Origin: DATBVX01 sp963695985
GTDB lineage: Bacteria > Pseudomonadota > Gammaproteobacteria > Steroidobacterales > Steroidobacteraceae
Assembly: GCA_963695985.1 (NCBI GenBank)
Contig: CAVOIC010000003.1
Span: 124,001 to 188,000, forward strand
DNA length: 64,000 nucleotides
Direction: 5' to 3'
Every line of letters begins with the position of its first letter. Position 1 is the stretch's first letter. Positions 16,166-24,451 of this stretch are shown one piece after another. The notes beneath the pieces are model-generated. The model worked only from the letters and a program-made list of their open reading frames with translations. It made no database searches and was not told the DNA's origin. The position numbers and the translations under genes are program-made.

Positions 16166-17659
16166 ATGAGCGAACCGACTGATGGCAACGACGAAAACCG
16201 CCTGATCGCGGAACGGCGGGCGAAGCTGCAGCAGTTGCGCAGCCGTGGTGGTGCGTTTCCAAACGACTTTCGCCGCGACGCGCTCGCAGGCGAGCTGCAC
16301 ACGGCCTTCGGCCAGAAGAGCGCCGAGTGGCTGGATAAGAACCCGCAGCCGGTGAGCGTGGGCGGCCGCATGATGCTTCGGCGTGTCATGGGCAAGGCGA
16401 GCTTCGCGCAGTTGCTGGATCGCAGCGGCGCGATCCAGCTGTTCCTGCAGCAGGATGCTCTGGGCGAGGTCTACGACGCGTTCAAGGGTTGGGACATCGG
16501 CGACATCCTTGGCGCCCAGGGCACGCTTTTCAGGACCAAGACCGGTGAGTTGTCGGTCCGGGTGAATCGCCTGCGGCTGCTGGTGAAATCGCTGCGACCG
16601 CTTCCGGACAAGTGGCACGGACTGGCCGATACCGAGTTGCGCTATCGCCAGCGGTACGTCGACCTCATCATGAGCGAAGACAGCCGCGAAGTGTTTCGCA
16701 CCCGCACGCGCATCGTGCGCTATCTGCGTGACTTTCTCGATGCGCTGGATTTTCTCGAGGTCGAAACGCCGATGCTGCAGGTCGTTCCCGGTGGCGCAGT
16801 GGCGCGCCCGTTCGTCACGCACCACAACGCGCTCGATCTGCAGATGTTCCTGCGCATCGCGCCGGAGCTGTACCTGAAGCGTCTTCTGGTCGGCGGTTTC
16901 GAGCGCGTCTACGAGATCAACCGTAATTTCCGCAACGAGGGCCTGTCCACACAGCATAATCCAGAGTTCACGATGCTCGAGCTGTACTGGGCCTACGGTG
17001 ACTATCGCGACGTGATGGGTTGGGTCGAGAAGGCATTCCGCGGTCTGGCCGATGCGATCCGTGGTACGCGCGAGGTCAAGTACCAGGGACGCGACTATGA
17101 CCTCGACACGCCGTTCCGCCGTGTCACGCTCGAGCAGACGCTACTCGAGCACAATCCGGACCTCGATCCGATGTCGCTGCGTGAGGAGCACTATCTACAC
17201 CGCATCTGCGACAAGCTCGGCATCGCGTATGCGAAGACCGACGGCGCCGGGAAATTGCAGATGGAGTTGTTCGAAAAGACGGTCGAGGGCCGGCTGCTTG
17301 ATCCGACCTTTGTCTACGCCTATCCCACCGAAGTCTCCCCGCTGTCGCGCGCCAACGACCAGGATCCGTTCATCACCGATCGCTTCGAGCTCTTCGTTGC
17401 CGGGCGCGAGCTCGCCAACGGTTTCTCCGAGCTCAATGATCCCGAAGAGCAGGCGGCCCGCTTCCGCGCGCAGGCTACGCGCAAGGCCGCGGGCGACGAG
17501 GAAGCCATGTACTACGACGCCGACTACATACGGGCACTGGAGTACGGCATGCCGCCCGCGGCTGGCCTCGGAGTTGGCATCGACCGGCTGGTGATGTTCT
17601 TTACCGATCGCGCCTCCATCCGCGACGTTCTGCTGTTTCCGCACCTCCGGCCGGAATAG
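16166..17659 (+). CDS. lysS: Lysyl-tRNA synthetase, class II
   Basis: It charges tRNA(Lys) with lysine. The 497-aa product has the N-terminal OB-fold anticodon-binding domain (about 60-150) and the class IIb catalytic core: RYRQRYVDLI near motif 1, the motif 2 stretch FRNEGLSTQHNPEFTMLE, and motif 3 in GLGVGIDRLVMFFTD. Length is as usual. It lies 20 bp after prfB, a prfB-lysS pairing seen widely in gammaproteobacteria, and 7 bp before murI. Confidence 0.97.
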   Translation: MSEPTDGNDENRLIAERRAKLQQLRSRGGAFPNDFRRDALAGELHTAFGQKSAEWLDKNPQPVSVGGRMMLRRVMGKASFAQLLDRSGAIQLFLQQDALGEVYDAFKGWDIGDILGAQGTLFRTKTGELSVRVNRLRLLVKSLRPLPDKWHGLADTELRYRQRYVDLIMSEDSREVFRTRTRIVRYLRDFLDALDFLEVETPMLQVVPGGAVARPFVTHHNALDLQMFLRIAPELYLKRLLVGGFERVYEINRNFRNEGLSTQHNPEFTMLELYWAYGDYRDVMGWVEKAFRGLADAIRGTREVKYQGRDYDLDTPFRRVTLEQTLLEHNPDLDPMSLREEHYLHRICDKLGIAYAKTDGAGKLQMELFEKTVEGRLLDPTFVYAYPTEVSPLSRANDQDPFITDRFELFVAGRELANGFSELNDPEEQAARFRAQATRKAAGDEEAMYYDADYIRALEYGMPPAAGLGVGIDRLVMFFTDRASIRDVLLFPHLRPE

Positions 17660-17666
17660 GCGGCGC

Positions 17667-18485
17667 GTGCCGGCGGATCGACCCATCGGCGTCTTTGACT
17701 CCGGCATCGGGGGACTGACCGTCCTGCGTGCACTGCGCACGGCGCTGCCACACGAGGATTTCATCTACCTCGGTGACACGGCCCGCCTGCCGTACGGCAC
17801 CAAGAGCCGCGAGTCCGTGATCCGCTATTCCATCCAGGCCGGCGATGCACTGATTGAGCGCGACATCAAATGCCTGGTGATTGCCTGTAACACCGCGTCG
17901 GCAGTGGCGCTCGATGCACTGCGCGCGCGCTATGCGCGACTGCCAGTGATCGGAGTGCTGGAGCCCGGTGCAAAGGCTGCCTGCGCGGCATCCACGAGCG
18001 GTCGGATCGCAGTGCTGGCCACCGAGGGAACGGTGCAAGGTGGTGCGTACCAGGCCGCGATTCACGCGTTGCGTCCGGCGGCCCGCGTGATTGCGCAGGC
18101 CTGCCAGCTATTCGTTGCGCTGACGGAGGAAGGCTGGATCGACGGGCCGCTGGTCAGCGGCATCGTGCAGCGCTACCTGGAACCGATCTTTAACGCGCCC
18201 GCAGAGGAACATCCGGATTGCCTGCTGCTCGGCTGCACGCACTTTCCGGTGCTGCGACCGGTTTTCCGCTCCGTACTCGGGCCGTCGATTGCCATTGTCG
18301 ATTCGGCAGCGACCACGGCCGCAGTGGTGCGGCTCATGCTCGCGGAAACGCGCCTCGGGCGCAGCGGGGAAGCCGGCAGCACGCGCCTCCTCGCCACGGA
18401 CGGGCCTGAACGCTTTGCACGGGTCGGGGGCATATTCCTCGGCGAACGGATCGACCTCGGGAGGGTAGAGGCGATCGATCTCTAA
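17667..18485 (+). CDS. murI: Glutamate racemase
   Basis: MurI supplies D-glutamate for peptidoglycan. The 272-aa product starts at GTG 17667 and shows the family start IGVFDSGIGGLTVL, the first catalytic cysteine in ACNTASAVALD, and the second in LGCTHFPVL. The segment YLGDTARLPYGTKS is also conserved. It follows lysS by 7 bp and is probably in the same transcript. Its 3' end overlaps the convergent ygfZ by 4 nt. Confidence 0.95.
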   Translation: MPADRPIGVFDSGIGGLTVLRALRTALPHEDFIYLGDTARLPYGTKSRESVIRYSIQAGDALIERDIKCLVIACNTASAVALDALRARYARLPVIGVLEPGAKAACAASTSGRIAVLATEGTVQGGAYQAAIHALRPAARVIAQACQLFVALTEEGWIDGPLVSGIVQRYLEPIFNAPAEEHPDCLLLGCTHFPVLRPVFRSVLGPSIAIVDSAATTAAVVRLMLAETRLGRSGEAGSTRLLATDGPERFARVGGIFLGERIDLGRVEAIDL

Positions 18486-19390
18486 TCGACGCCGGGTATG
18501 GCGTAGGGTAATGGCAGGGCGATGACGCCTGCTGCTAAAGAGACGGGCTCTGTAGCGAGCTCCGTCGCGACCGGCACGACTGCGAGCACCTCGCACTCGC
18601 CCGCCTCGGTACGAGCACTCTCAACGACGCGACCCGAGCGGCCCGGACCGACTGTCACGCTGTCGCCGCGCCGCGCTTCAACCCCAGACGGCAGGCGAAA
18701 GCGCAGCATCCGCCGCTTGATACGGCCGAGGTGCTGGGTGCGAGCGATGATTTCTTGTCCCGTGTAGCAGCCTTTCGTGAAACTGAGAGCGTCGAGCAGG
18801 TCGAGGTTGAGCATCTGCGCCACGAAGAGCTCGCTCGTCGGCAGAAAGACCTGCGGTTCGCCTGCGGCGATCGCCGCCGCTCGCCACGCCTCGTTCGAGA
18901 GCTCTCCAGGCAAGCGTTGGCGTACGCGCACCCAATCCTCTATTGGTCCTATCAGCAGGTGGCGCGGCGTCCTGCCGGCGAGACGCAGGCTGCCGAGGGA
19001 CGCATCGTGCGCGTACGCGCCCGGCAGCAACGCGCAGGGTATATCGCCGCTCGCCGACGACGCATCGAAGCCCAGCGCGGCGGCGACAAAGAGCTCATCG
19101 CTCGCGTCGCGTAGCACGACCTTGGAGCGCAGCACGTAGCGGCGCAGCCGTTCCACGACATTGCCGAGCAACTCGCGTGGCAGTATGGCAAGCACCTGCT
19201 CATCGCGCTGGATGAGGCGCGCCAGCGCGATCACGCGGCCCTGTGGTGTGTTGTAGGAGGCAAAGAGCGAGACGTCCGGGGTGAGGGCGCGCAAGTCACT
19301 GCTCAGCTGCCCTTGCAGGAAGGTGCGTGCATCGACGCCGTCGACACGCATGACGCCCAGCTCCTCGAGCCATGTAATCCTGGCGCTCAA
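18482..19390 (-). CDS. ygfZ: Folate-binding protein YgfZ (GcvT-like, Fe-S maturation)
   Basis: YgfZ binds tetrahydrofolate and supports assembly or repair of certain iron-sulfur enzymes. The 302-aa product has the diagnostic KGCYTGQEIIAR motif with the conserved cysteine near residue 190. I chose TTG 19390 because a strong ribosome site (GGAGAAAGGA on the minus strand) precedes it and the residues from there form the expected first strand; ATG 19351 would cut it off. It is divergent from the succinate dehydrogenase block, which needs three Fe-S clusters in SdhB, and convergent with murI. Confidence 0.93.
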   Translation of the reverse strand: MSARITWLEELGVMRVDGVDARTFLQGQLSSDLRALTPDVSLFASYNTPQGRVIALARLIQRDEQVLAILPRELLGNVVERLRRYVLRSKVVLRDASDELFVAAALGFDASSASGDIPCALLPGAYAHDASLGSLRLAGRTPRHLLIGPIEDWVRVRQRLPGELSNEAWRAAAIAAGEPQVFLPTSELFVAQMLNLDLLDALSFTKGCYTGQEIIARTQHLGRIKRRMLRFRLPSGVEARRGDSVTVGPGRSGRVVESARTEAGECEVLAVVPVATELATEPVSLAAGVIALPLPYAIPGVD

Positions 19391-19452
19391 TTCAATCCTT
19401 TCTCCAATAAACCCATATGGTTATGCATGGGTGATTCTGGCAGACTTGTCTC

Positions 19453-19632
19453 ATGTCGGGCAGCCCGAATCCAACGGAAAATCCCAATCCTGAGGCAACG
19501 ACTCCGCAGGCGCCGGAACAGCCTGCACCGTCGCTCGATTGCACCCGCATTCGCGAGATCGGGGGATGGCCGGGGCCGGAACCTACTCGTTACGGCGATT
19601 GGGAGAAGGCCGGTCGCTGCATCGATTTCTGA
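19453..19632 (+). CDS. SDHAF4-like (DUF1674) succinate dehydrogenase assembly microprotein
   Basis: A 59-aa open frame from ATG 19453 to TGA 19632. The N-terminal half is Pro/Glu/Ala-rich and likely disordered; the C-terminal part reads EIGGWPGPEPTRYGDW then EKAGRCIDF, matching the conserved C-terminal motif of DUF1674, the family of the mitochondrial complex II assembly factor SDHAF4. In mitochondria SDHAF4 binds flavinylated SdhA before it joins SdhB. Its position as first gene ahead of sdhCDAB fits that role. It is divergent from ygfZ and 72 bp before sdhC. No strong ribosome site is visible, and the gene is short enough to be missed by usual cut-offs. Confidence 0.85.
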   Translation: MSGSPNPTENPNPEATTPQAPEQPAPSLDCTRIREIGGWPGPEPTRYGDWEKAGRCIDF

Positions 19633-19704
19633 TCCTGCCGTGGACTGCGCTCGCTTCGCCGGGTCCGGCCGCGCACGCCAGCACTAGTAGTTCGACAAGA
19701 ATTT

Positions 19705-20103
19705 ATGGCACCTCAGGAGCGACCGCTTTCGCCTCATATTGGGATCTACCGGCCCATGTACACCATGGTGCTGTCGATCTCCCATCGTCTCACGGGCGCC
19801 TTTCTCTCCATTGGTCTGTTGGTGTTTACGTGGTGGCTGGTCGCACTCGCTAGCGGGGCTGGCGCCTATCAGACAGTAGTCGATTGCCTGCGCTCGCCGC
19901 TGCTGCAATTGCTGCTGCTCGGCTGGCTGTTCAGCTTTTTCTTTCACCTCGCCAACGGTATCCGGCACCTCGCGTGGGACTGCGGGTTCGGCTTCGAACG
20001 CCGCCAGGCGCGGGCGAGCGGCTGGACGGTGCTCATCATCGCCATCCTGCTCACGCTGTTGTGCGCCTTGTGGATCGTGCGCGCGCGCGGAGGGCTCGTA
20101 TGA
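19705..20103 (+). CDS. sdhC: Succinate dehydrogenase cytochrome b556 subunit
   Basis: SdhC is one of two membrane anchors of complex II and helps bind heme b and ubiquinone. The 132-aa product has the N-terminal motif RPLSPHIGIYRP and three membrane helices; the segment HLANGIRHLAWD supplies the probable heme-ligand histidine. The stop overlaps sdhD by 4 nt (ATGA, 20100-20103). Confidence 0.96.
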   Translation: MAPQERPLSPHIGIYRPMYTMVLSISHRLTGAFLSIGLLVFTWWLVALASGAGAYQTVVDCLRSPLLQLLLLGWLFSFFFHLANGIRHLAWDCGFGFERRQARASGWTVLIIAILLTLLCALWIVRARGGLV

Positions 20104-20486
20104 GCCTGCGCACGCCCATGGGCCGCGTATTGGGTCTGGGCACAGCAAAAGACGGTGTGTCGCACTGGTGGGCACAGCGCTTGAGCGCGGCCGCTCTGGT
20201 TCCACTCACAGTGTGGTTCCTGGTCTCGTTGCTTCGGGTTGGAGCCGCTGACTTCGAGTCAGTACACAGCTGGCTCGCGCAACCCTGGCACGCGGTCGGT
20301 GCGCTCCTGCTCGTTCTCGTGTTGTGTCTGCACTCGCGTCTCGGCCTGCAGGTGATTGTCGAGGACTATGTGCATCAGGCGGCGACCAAGCTCATCACTT
20401 TGGTGCTCATCGATTTTGCGCATGCCTTGGCCGCCGCCGCCGGCAGCTTCGCGATTCTCAAGGTCGCCTTGGGAGGTTCCGCTTGA
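20100..20486 (+). CDS. sdhD: Succinate dehydrogenase membrane anchor subunit
   Basis: The second anchor of complex II. From ATG 20100, overlapping sdhC, it has 128 aa and three membrane helices. HSRLGLQVIVEDYVH holds the heme-ligand histidine region and the quinone-site aspartate-tyrosine pair. The open frame reaches further upstream inside sdhC, but this is a shadow. The stop overlaps the TTG start of sdhA. Confidence 0.94.
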   Translation: MSLRTPMGRVLGLGTAKDGVSHWWAQRLSAAALVPLTVWFLVSLLRVGAADFESVHSWLAQPWHAVGALLLVLVLCLHSRLGLQVIVEDYVHQAATKLITLVLIDFAHALAAAAGSFAILKVALGGSA

Positions 20487-22270
20487 GCGCGGCGTATTCC
20501 TTCGTCGACCACACCTATGACGTCGTGGTCGTGGGCGCGGGTGGCGCCGGGCTGCGCGCCACCCTGGGGCTGGCGCAAGCAGGCCTGACGACCGCCTGCA
20601 TCACCAAGGTGTTTCCGACCCGCAGCCATACAGTGGCCGCACAGGGGGGAATCAGCGCCGCGCTGGGCAACATGGGTGAAGATGACTGGCGCTGGCACCT
20701 GTACGACACCGTTAAGGGCTCCGACTGGCTCGGGGATCAGGATGCGATCGAGTTCATGTGCAAGGGTGCGTCGAGCGCGGTGATCGAGCTGGAGCACTTC
20801 GGCGTGCCTTTTTCACGCACCGAGGACGGTCGGATCTATCAGCGTCCGTTCGGTGGCATGACGACCCATTTCGGCAAGGGCGTCGCGCAGCGCACCTGCG
20901 CCGCCGCAGATCGTACCGGGCACGCGATGTTGCACACGCTCTACCAGCAGTCGCTACGGCACAAGGCAGAGTTCTTCATCGAGTTCTTCGCCATCGACCT
21001 CATCATGGAAGACGGCGAGTGCCGCGGGGTGGTGGCGCTGAATCTTGCCGCGGGCACGCTGCATCGCTTTCGTGCGCATGCCGTGATCATCGCGACCGGC
21101 GGTTACGGGCGCGCGTACTTTTCCTGTACGTCCGCGCACACCTGCACCGGCGACGGCAACGCCATGGTGCTGCGCGCGGGCCTACCGTTGCAGGACATGG
21201 AGTTCGTGCAGTTTCACCCCACCGGCATCTACGGCGCCGGCTGCCTGATCACCGAAGGTGCACGCGGCGAAGGTGGCTACCTCACCAACGTCGTGGGAGA
21301 GCGTTTCATGGAGCGCTATGCACCGAATGCCAAGGATCTCGCCTCGCGCGACGTAGTGAGTCGCGCCATGACCATAGAGATCCGCGAAGGGCGCGGCGTC
21401 GGCAAGCGCAAGGACCACATCCACCTGCACCTCGAACACCTCGGCGCCGACGTGATCCGCGAGCGATTGCCCGGAATCGCCGAGACCGCGCGCATCTTTT
21501 CCGGCGTCGACGTGCACCAGGAACCCATCCCGGTGCTGCCAACGGCTCACTACAACATGGGGGGAATTCCCACCAACATGCATGGCGAAGTCATCGCCCC
21601 GCGCGGCACCGACCTCGAAGCGGTGGTGCCAGCGCTGTTGGCGGTGGGTGAGGCCGCGTGCGTCTCCGTGCATGGAGCCAATCGGCTCGGTTCGAACTCA
21701 CTCCTCGACATCGTAGTATTCGGGCGGGCGGCGGCGCAGCAGTGTGCGCGCATCGTGCGTCCCGGCGCCGCACATCGGCCGTTACCGAAGGACGGCGCGG
21801 AGCTGGCCCTGCAACGGCTCGACCGGTTCCGCAATGCGCGTGGCGGGCGCCGCACCGCCGAAATCCGTCTCGAGATGCAGCAGATCATGCAGACCCATGC
21901 GTCGGTCTTTCGCACGGGCGAGGTCCTGCAGGAGGGCATCGGGAAGCTGGCAGCGACTCACCGCTCGCTCGCAGACGTCAGCGTGTCCGACCGCTCCCTG
22001 ATCTGGAACACGGATCTCGTCGAAACATTCGAGCTCGAGAACCTGCTGTTGCAGGCGCAAGCGACTATTCACGGAGCGGCCAGTCGTACTGAGAGCCGTG
22101 GCGCCCATGCGCGCGAGGATTTTGCGCAGCGTGATGACGAGCACTGGCTGAAGCACACGCTGAGCTGGGTCAGTGGACCGGGCTCGGTGCGTATCGCGTA
22201 CCGGCCGGTGCACCTGAAGACACTCACTGCCGACGTCGAGCCGGTTGCACCCAAGGCGAGAACCTACTAG
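20483..22270 (+). CDS. sdhA: Succinate dehydrogenase flavoprotein subunit
   Basis: SdhA oxidises succinate to fumarate with covalently bound FAD. Start is TTG 20483 (LSAAYSFVDHTYD), overlapping the sdhD stop and preceded by GGGAGG; it gives 595 aa, the normal length. The dinucleotide-binding loop VVVGAGGAGLRATLGLA, the FAD-linked histidine in RSHTVAAQGG, and HGANRLGSNSLLDIVVFGR near the C-terminal third are clear. A start further upstream is not family-like. Confidence 0.97.
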   Translation: MSAAYSFVDHTYDVVVVGAGGAGLRATLGLAQAGLTTACITKVFPTRSHTVAAQGGISAALGNMGEDDWRWHLYDTVKGSDWLGDQDAIEFMCKGASSAVIELEHFGVPFSRTEDGRIYQRPFGGMTTHFGKGVAQRTCAAADRTGHAMLHTLYQQSLRHKAEFFIEFFAIDLIMEDGECRGVVALNLAAGTLHRFRAHAVIIATGGYGRAYFSCTSAHTCTGDGNAMVLRAGLPLQDMEFVQFHPTGIYGAGCLITEGARGEGGYLTNVVGERFMERYAPNAKDLASRDVVSRAMTIEIREGRGVGKRKDHIHLHLEHLGADVIRERLPGIAETARIFSGVDVHQEPIPVLPTAHYNMGGIPTNMHGEVIAPRGTDLEAVVPALLAVGEAACVSVHGANRLGSNSLLDIVVFGRAAAQQCARIVRPGAAHRPLPKDGAELALQRLDRFRNARGGRRTAEIRLEMQQIMQTHASVFRTGEVLQEGIGKLAATHRSLADVSVSDRSLIWNTDLVETFELENLLLQAQATIHGAASRTESRGAHAREDFAQRDDEHWLKHTLSWVSGPGSVRIAYRPVHLKTLTADVEPVAPKARTY

Positions 22271-22278
22271 GAACAGTC

Positions 22279-23061
22279 ATGACGAAGTTCCGTCTGCCCC
22301 CCAATTCACGCATCCGACCGGGACGTGTGCACGAGGCGCCCGCGGGAGCAGGCAACGTCAAGACATTTCGCGTTTACCGTTTCGACCCCGATGCGGGCGA
22401 GAACCCGCGCATGGACACATTTCGCATCGACATGGACGAGTGCGGGCCAATGCTTCTCGACGTGCTCATCAAGATCAAGAACGAGATCGACTCGACGCTG
22501 ACGTTCCGTCGCTCGTGTCGCGAAGGCATCTGCGGCAGCTGCGCCATGAACATCGATGGCGTCAATACCTTGGCGTGCACGCTGTCGTGCCGCGACGTGG
22601 GTCGCACAGTTCGCATCTATCCGCTGCCGCACCTGCCGGTGGTGAAGGACCTCGTGGCGGACCTCACGCAGTTTTACGCTCAGTACGCTTCGATCAAGCC
22701 CTGGCTGCAGACTCGCACGCCCGCGCCGCCCGATCGGGAACGACTGCAATCGAAAGTGGAGCAGGAGAGGATCGATCGCCCGAGCGCCTGCATCCTGTGC
22801 GCCTGCTGCTCCACGAGCTGTCCGAGCTACTGGTGGAACAGCGATCGCTACCTGGGCCCGGCGGCACTGCTCGCCGCCTATCGCTGGATCATAGACAGCC
22901 GCGATGAAGCCACCGGCGAAAGGCTTGATGCGCTGGAAGACCCGTTCAGGCTTTATCGCTGCCACACGATCATGAACTGCACCGAGGCTTGCCCCAAGGA
23001 CTTGAATCCGGCCAGGGCAATCGCAGAGATAAAGAAGCTGCTGGCGGAGCGCCGCCATTGA
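22279..23061 (+). CDS. sdhB: Succinate dehydrogenase iron-sulfur subunit
   Basis: SdhB passes electrons through 2Fe-2S, 4Fe-4S and 3Fe-4S clusters to the quinone site. The 260-aa product has SCREGICGSCAMNIDG for the 2Fe-2S cluster and the C-terminal CILCACCSTSCP and CHTIMNCTEACPKDLNPA groups. It begins 8 bp after sdhA and its stop overlaps the start of sdhE. Confidence 0.97.
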   Translation: MTKFRLPPNSRIRPGRVHEAPAGAGNVKTFRVYRFDPDAGENPRMDTFRIDMDECGPMLLDVLIKIKNEIDSTLTFRRSCREGICGSCAMNIDGVNTLACTLSCRDVGRTVRIYPLPHLPVVKDLVADLTQFYAQYASIKPWLQTRTPAPPDRERLQSKVEQERIDRPSACILCACCSTSCPSYWWNSDRYLGPAALLAAYRWIIDSRDEATGERLDALEDPFRLYRCHTIMNCTEACPKDLNPARAIAEIKKLLAERRH

Positions 23062-23288
23062 GTCGCCTGGCGTGGCAATGTCGGCGAGGCATGCGGGAAC
23101 TCGACGAGCTGTTGCAGCGCTATCTCGTCCAATGTTATCCCCAGGCGCCGGCGAGTGAGCAGCGCGCGTTCGAGCAGCTGCTGCAGAGCCAGGACCCCGA
23201 GCTCCTGGCTTACCTCTTGAGTGACATAGAGCCGCGCGATCCGGAGCTGCAGCGTGTCGTCCATACCATTCGCGAACCTCACACTTGA
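23058..23288 (+). CDS. sdhE: SdhE/SDHAF2-type FAD assembly factor
   Basis: SdhE promotes covalent attachment of FAD to SdhA. Starting at TTG 23058, which overlaps the sdhB stop and has GGAG upstream, it has 76 aa, right for the family. The signature RRGMRELDELL contains the RGxxE motif that contacts SdhA. A longer frame starting inside sdhB is a shadow. The next gene, ygfX, overlaps its end by 35 nt, as for the E. coli ygfY-ygfX (cptB-cptA) pair. Confidence 0.92.
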   Translation: MSRLAWQCRRGMRELDELLQRYLVQCYPQAPASEQRAFEQLLQSQDPELLAYLLSDIEPRDPELQRVVHTIREPHT

Positions 23289-23715
23289 ATTCAAGCCACC
23301 CTGGGCCCTGTTGGGACTCATCGGTGGCTGGCTCCTGGTCCTGACAATGGCGCTGGCTCAGCTCGACTGGGCGCCGGCACCGCGCCTGCTTTTCGCACTC
23401 GCAGCCCTGTCGATCGGCGGCTCCGGTCTCGCGGTCCTGGCCACGGGTATCGCCCCCGAGGCCATACAGCGCGCAAAGTGGTCAGCCGACGGCGGCTGGT
23501 TACTCGTGCTCCGCAACGGCCGCACGGCGAAGTCGCGCCTTGCCACCGACGTGCGGTGCTGGACCCGACTGTGCATTCTTGTGTGGGACGACGGTACGAC
23601 GCGTCGCACGGCTTTTGTGACCCGCAGATCGGTGGGAGCAGACTCATTCCGCCGGCTGCGTATACGGCTGCGGTTCGCTCTTCCCGGCGATTTGTCACCA
23701 AGGCGTAAAATGTGA
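23254..23715 (+). CDS. ygfX: YgfX-like membrane protein
   Basis: A 153-aa protein with two adjacent N-terminal membrane helices (residues about 17-60) and a soluble C-terminal part containing WLLVLRNGR. Size, topology and position just after sdhE match the YgfX/CptA family. In E. coli it was proposed as the toxin of a type IV toxin-antitoxin pair with SdhE, though SdhE is now mainly seen as a flavinylation factor. Start GTG 23254 lies inside sdhE. Sequence resemblance is modest, so the call rests partly on context. Confidence 0.72.
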   Translation: MSSIPFANLTLEFKPPWALLGLIGGWLLVLTMALAQLDWAPAPRLLFALAALSIGGSGLAVLATGIAPEAIQRAKWSADGGWLLVLRNGRTAKSRLATDVRCWTRLCILVWDDGTTRRTAFVTRRSVGADSFRRLRIRLRFALPGDLSPRRKM

Positions 23716-23723
23716 ACTCAGTT

Positions 23724-23750
23724 GAACTTTGTAGAGTGAATCCAATCACA
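23724..23750 (+). promoter_or_regulatory. Distal sigma-E-like promoter box upstream of rpoE
   Basis: GAACTT (23724-23729), 16 bases, then TCACA (23746-23750). This fits the sigma-E pattern of GGAACTT-N16-TCxxA. It lies about 100 bp before the rpoE start. Confidence 0.5.
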
Positions 23751-23775
23751 GCCGGCTGCAGCGCGTACCTTGGGC

Positions 23776-23802
23776 GAACTTTCCCGTCCAGGCAGAGTCA
23801 CA
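23776..23802 (+). promoter_or_regulatory. Proximal sigma-E-like promoter box upstream of rpoE
   Basis: GAACTT (23776-23781), 16 bases, then TCACA (23798-23802): the same elements and the same spacing as the distal box, exactly 52 bp downstream. Autoregulation of rpoE by sigma-E is well known, which supports the reading. Confidence 0.55.
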
Positions 23803-23845
23803 GGGGGTGCTCAGGCTGGCTCGTACACCGGAGTGACGAGCCGCC

Positions 23846-24445
23846 ATGGGCAACGACGCCAGCGATCTGATGCTCGTCGAGCGCGTGCAACGAGGCGATG
23901 CGGGTGCTTTTGACTACCTGGTGCTCAGGTACCAGCACAAGGTGCTCAAGCTGATAATGCGGTACGTGCGTGACCCGGTAGAAGCCGAGGATGTGGCCCA
24001 GGAAGCTTTCCTGAAGGCCTATCGCGCCCTCCCCAGTTTCCGCGGCGACAGCGCCTTCTATACCTGGCTGTATCGCATCGCCATCAACACCGCCAAGAAT
24101 GCCCTCGTGTCGAACCGTCGCCGACCCGTCGACTATGACCTGGATCTGCAGGATCCTGAACAGTACGACATGCAGGCGCGTCTGAAAGACTCGGAGACGC
24201 CGGAAGGGCTCCTGCTCACCGACGAGATCCGTGACACGGTCAACGCAGCCATTGCCGATCTGCCTGAAGATCTGCGCACGGCAATTGTTCTGCGTGAGAT
24301 CGAAGGGCTCAGCTACGAGGAGATTGCAGCAGCGATGGACTGCCCAGTGGGTACCGTGCGTTCGCGGATCTTTCGCGCGCGCGAAGCGATCGACAAGCGC
24401 CTGCGGCCGATCTTCGAGGGCGGCCTGGGGCGATTAGAGGAATGA
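23846..24445 (+). CDS. rpoE: RNA polymerase sigma-E factor
   Basis: The 199-aa ECF sigma factor directs the envelope-stress response. Region 2 is at about 25-95 (DYLVLRYQHKVLKLIMRYV, then EDVAQEAFLKAYRAL) and region 4 at about 135-185 (REIEGLSYEEIAAAMDCPVG with the helix-turn-helix). It is followed at once by rseA and rseB, the anti-sigma pair, and preceded by two sigma-E-like promoter boxes. An rseC-like gene or degP does not follow; a glutaredoxin-like gene comes next. Confidence 0.97.
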   Translation: MGNDASDLMLVERVQRGDAGAFDYLVLRYQHKVLKLIMRYVRDPVEAEDVAQEAFLKAYRALPSFRGDSAFYTWLYRIAINTAKNALVSNRRRPVDYDLDLQDPEQYDMQARLKDSETPEGLLLTDEIRDTVNAAIADLPEDLRTAIVLREIEGLSYEEIAAAMDCPVGTVRSRIFRAREAIDKRLRPIFEGGLGRLEE

Positions 24446-24451
24446 ACACCC

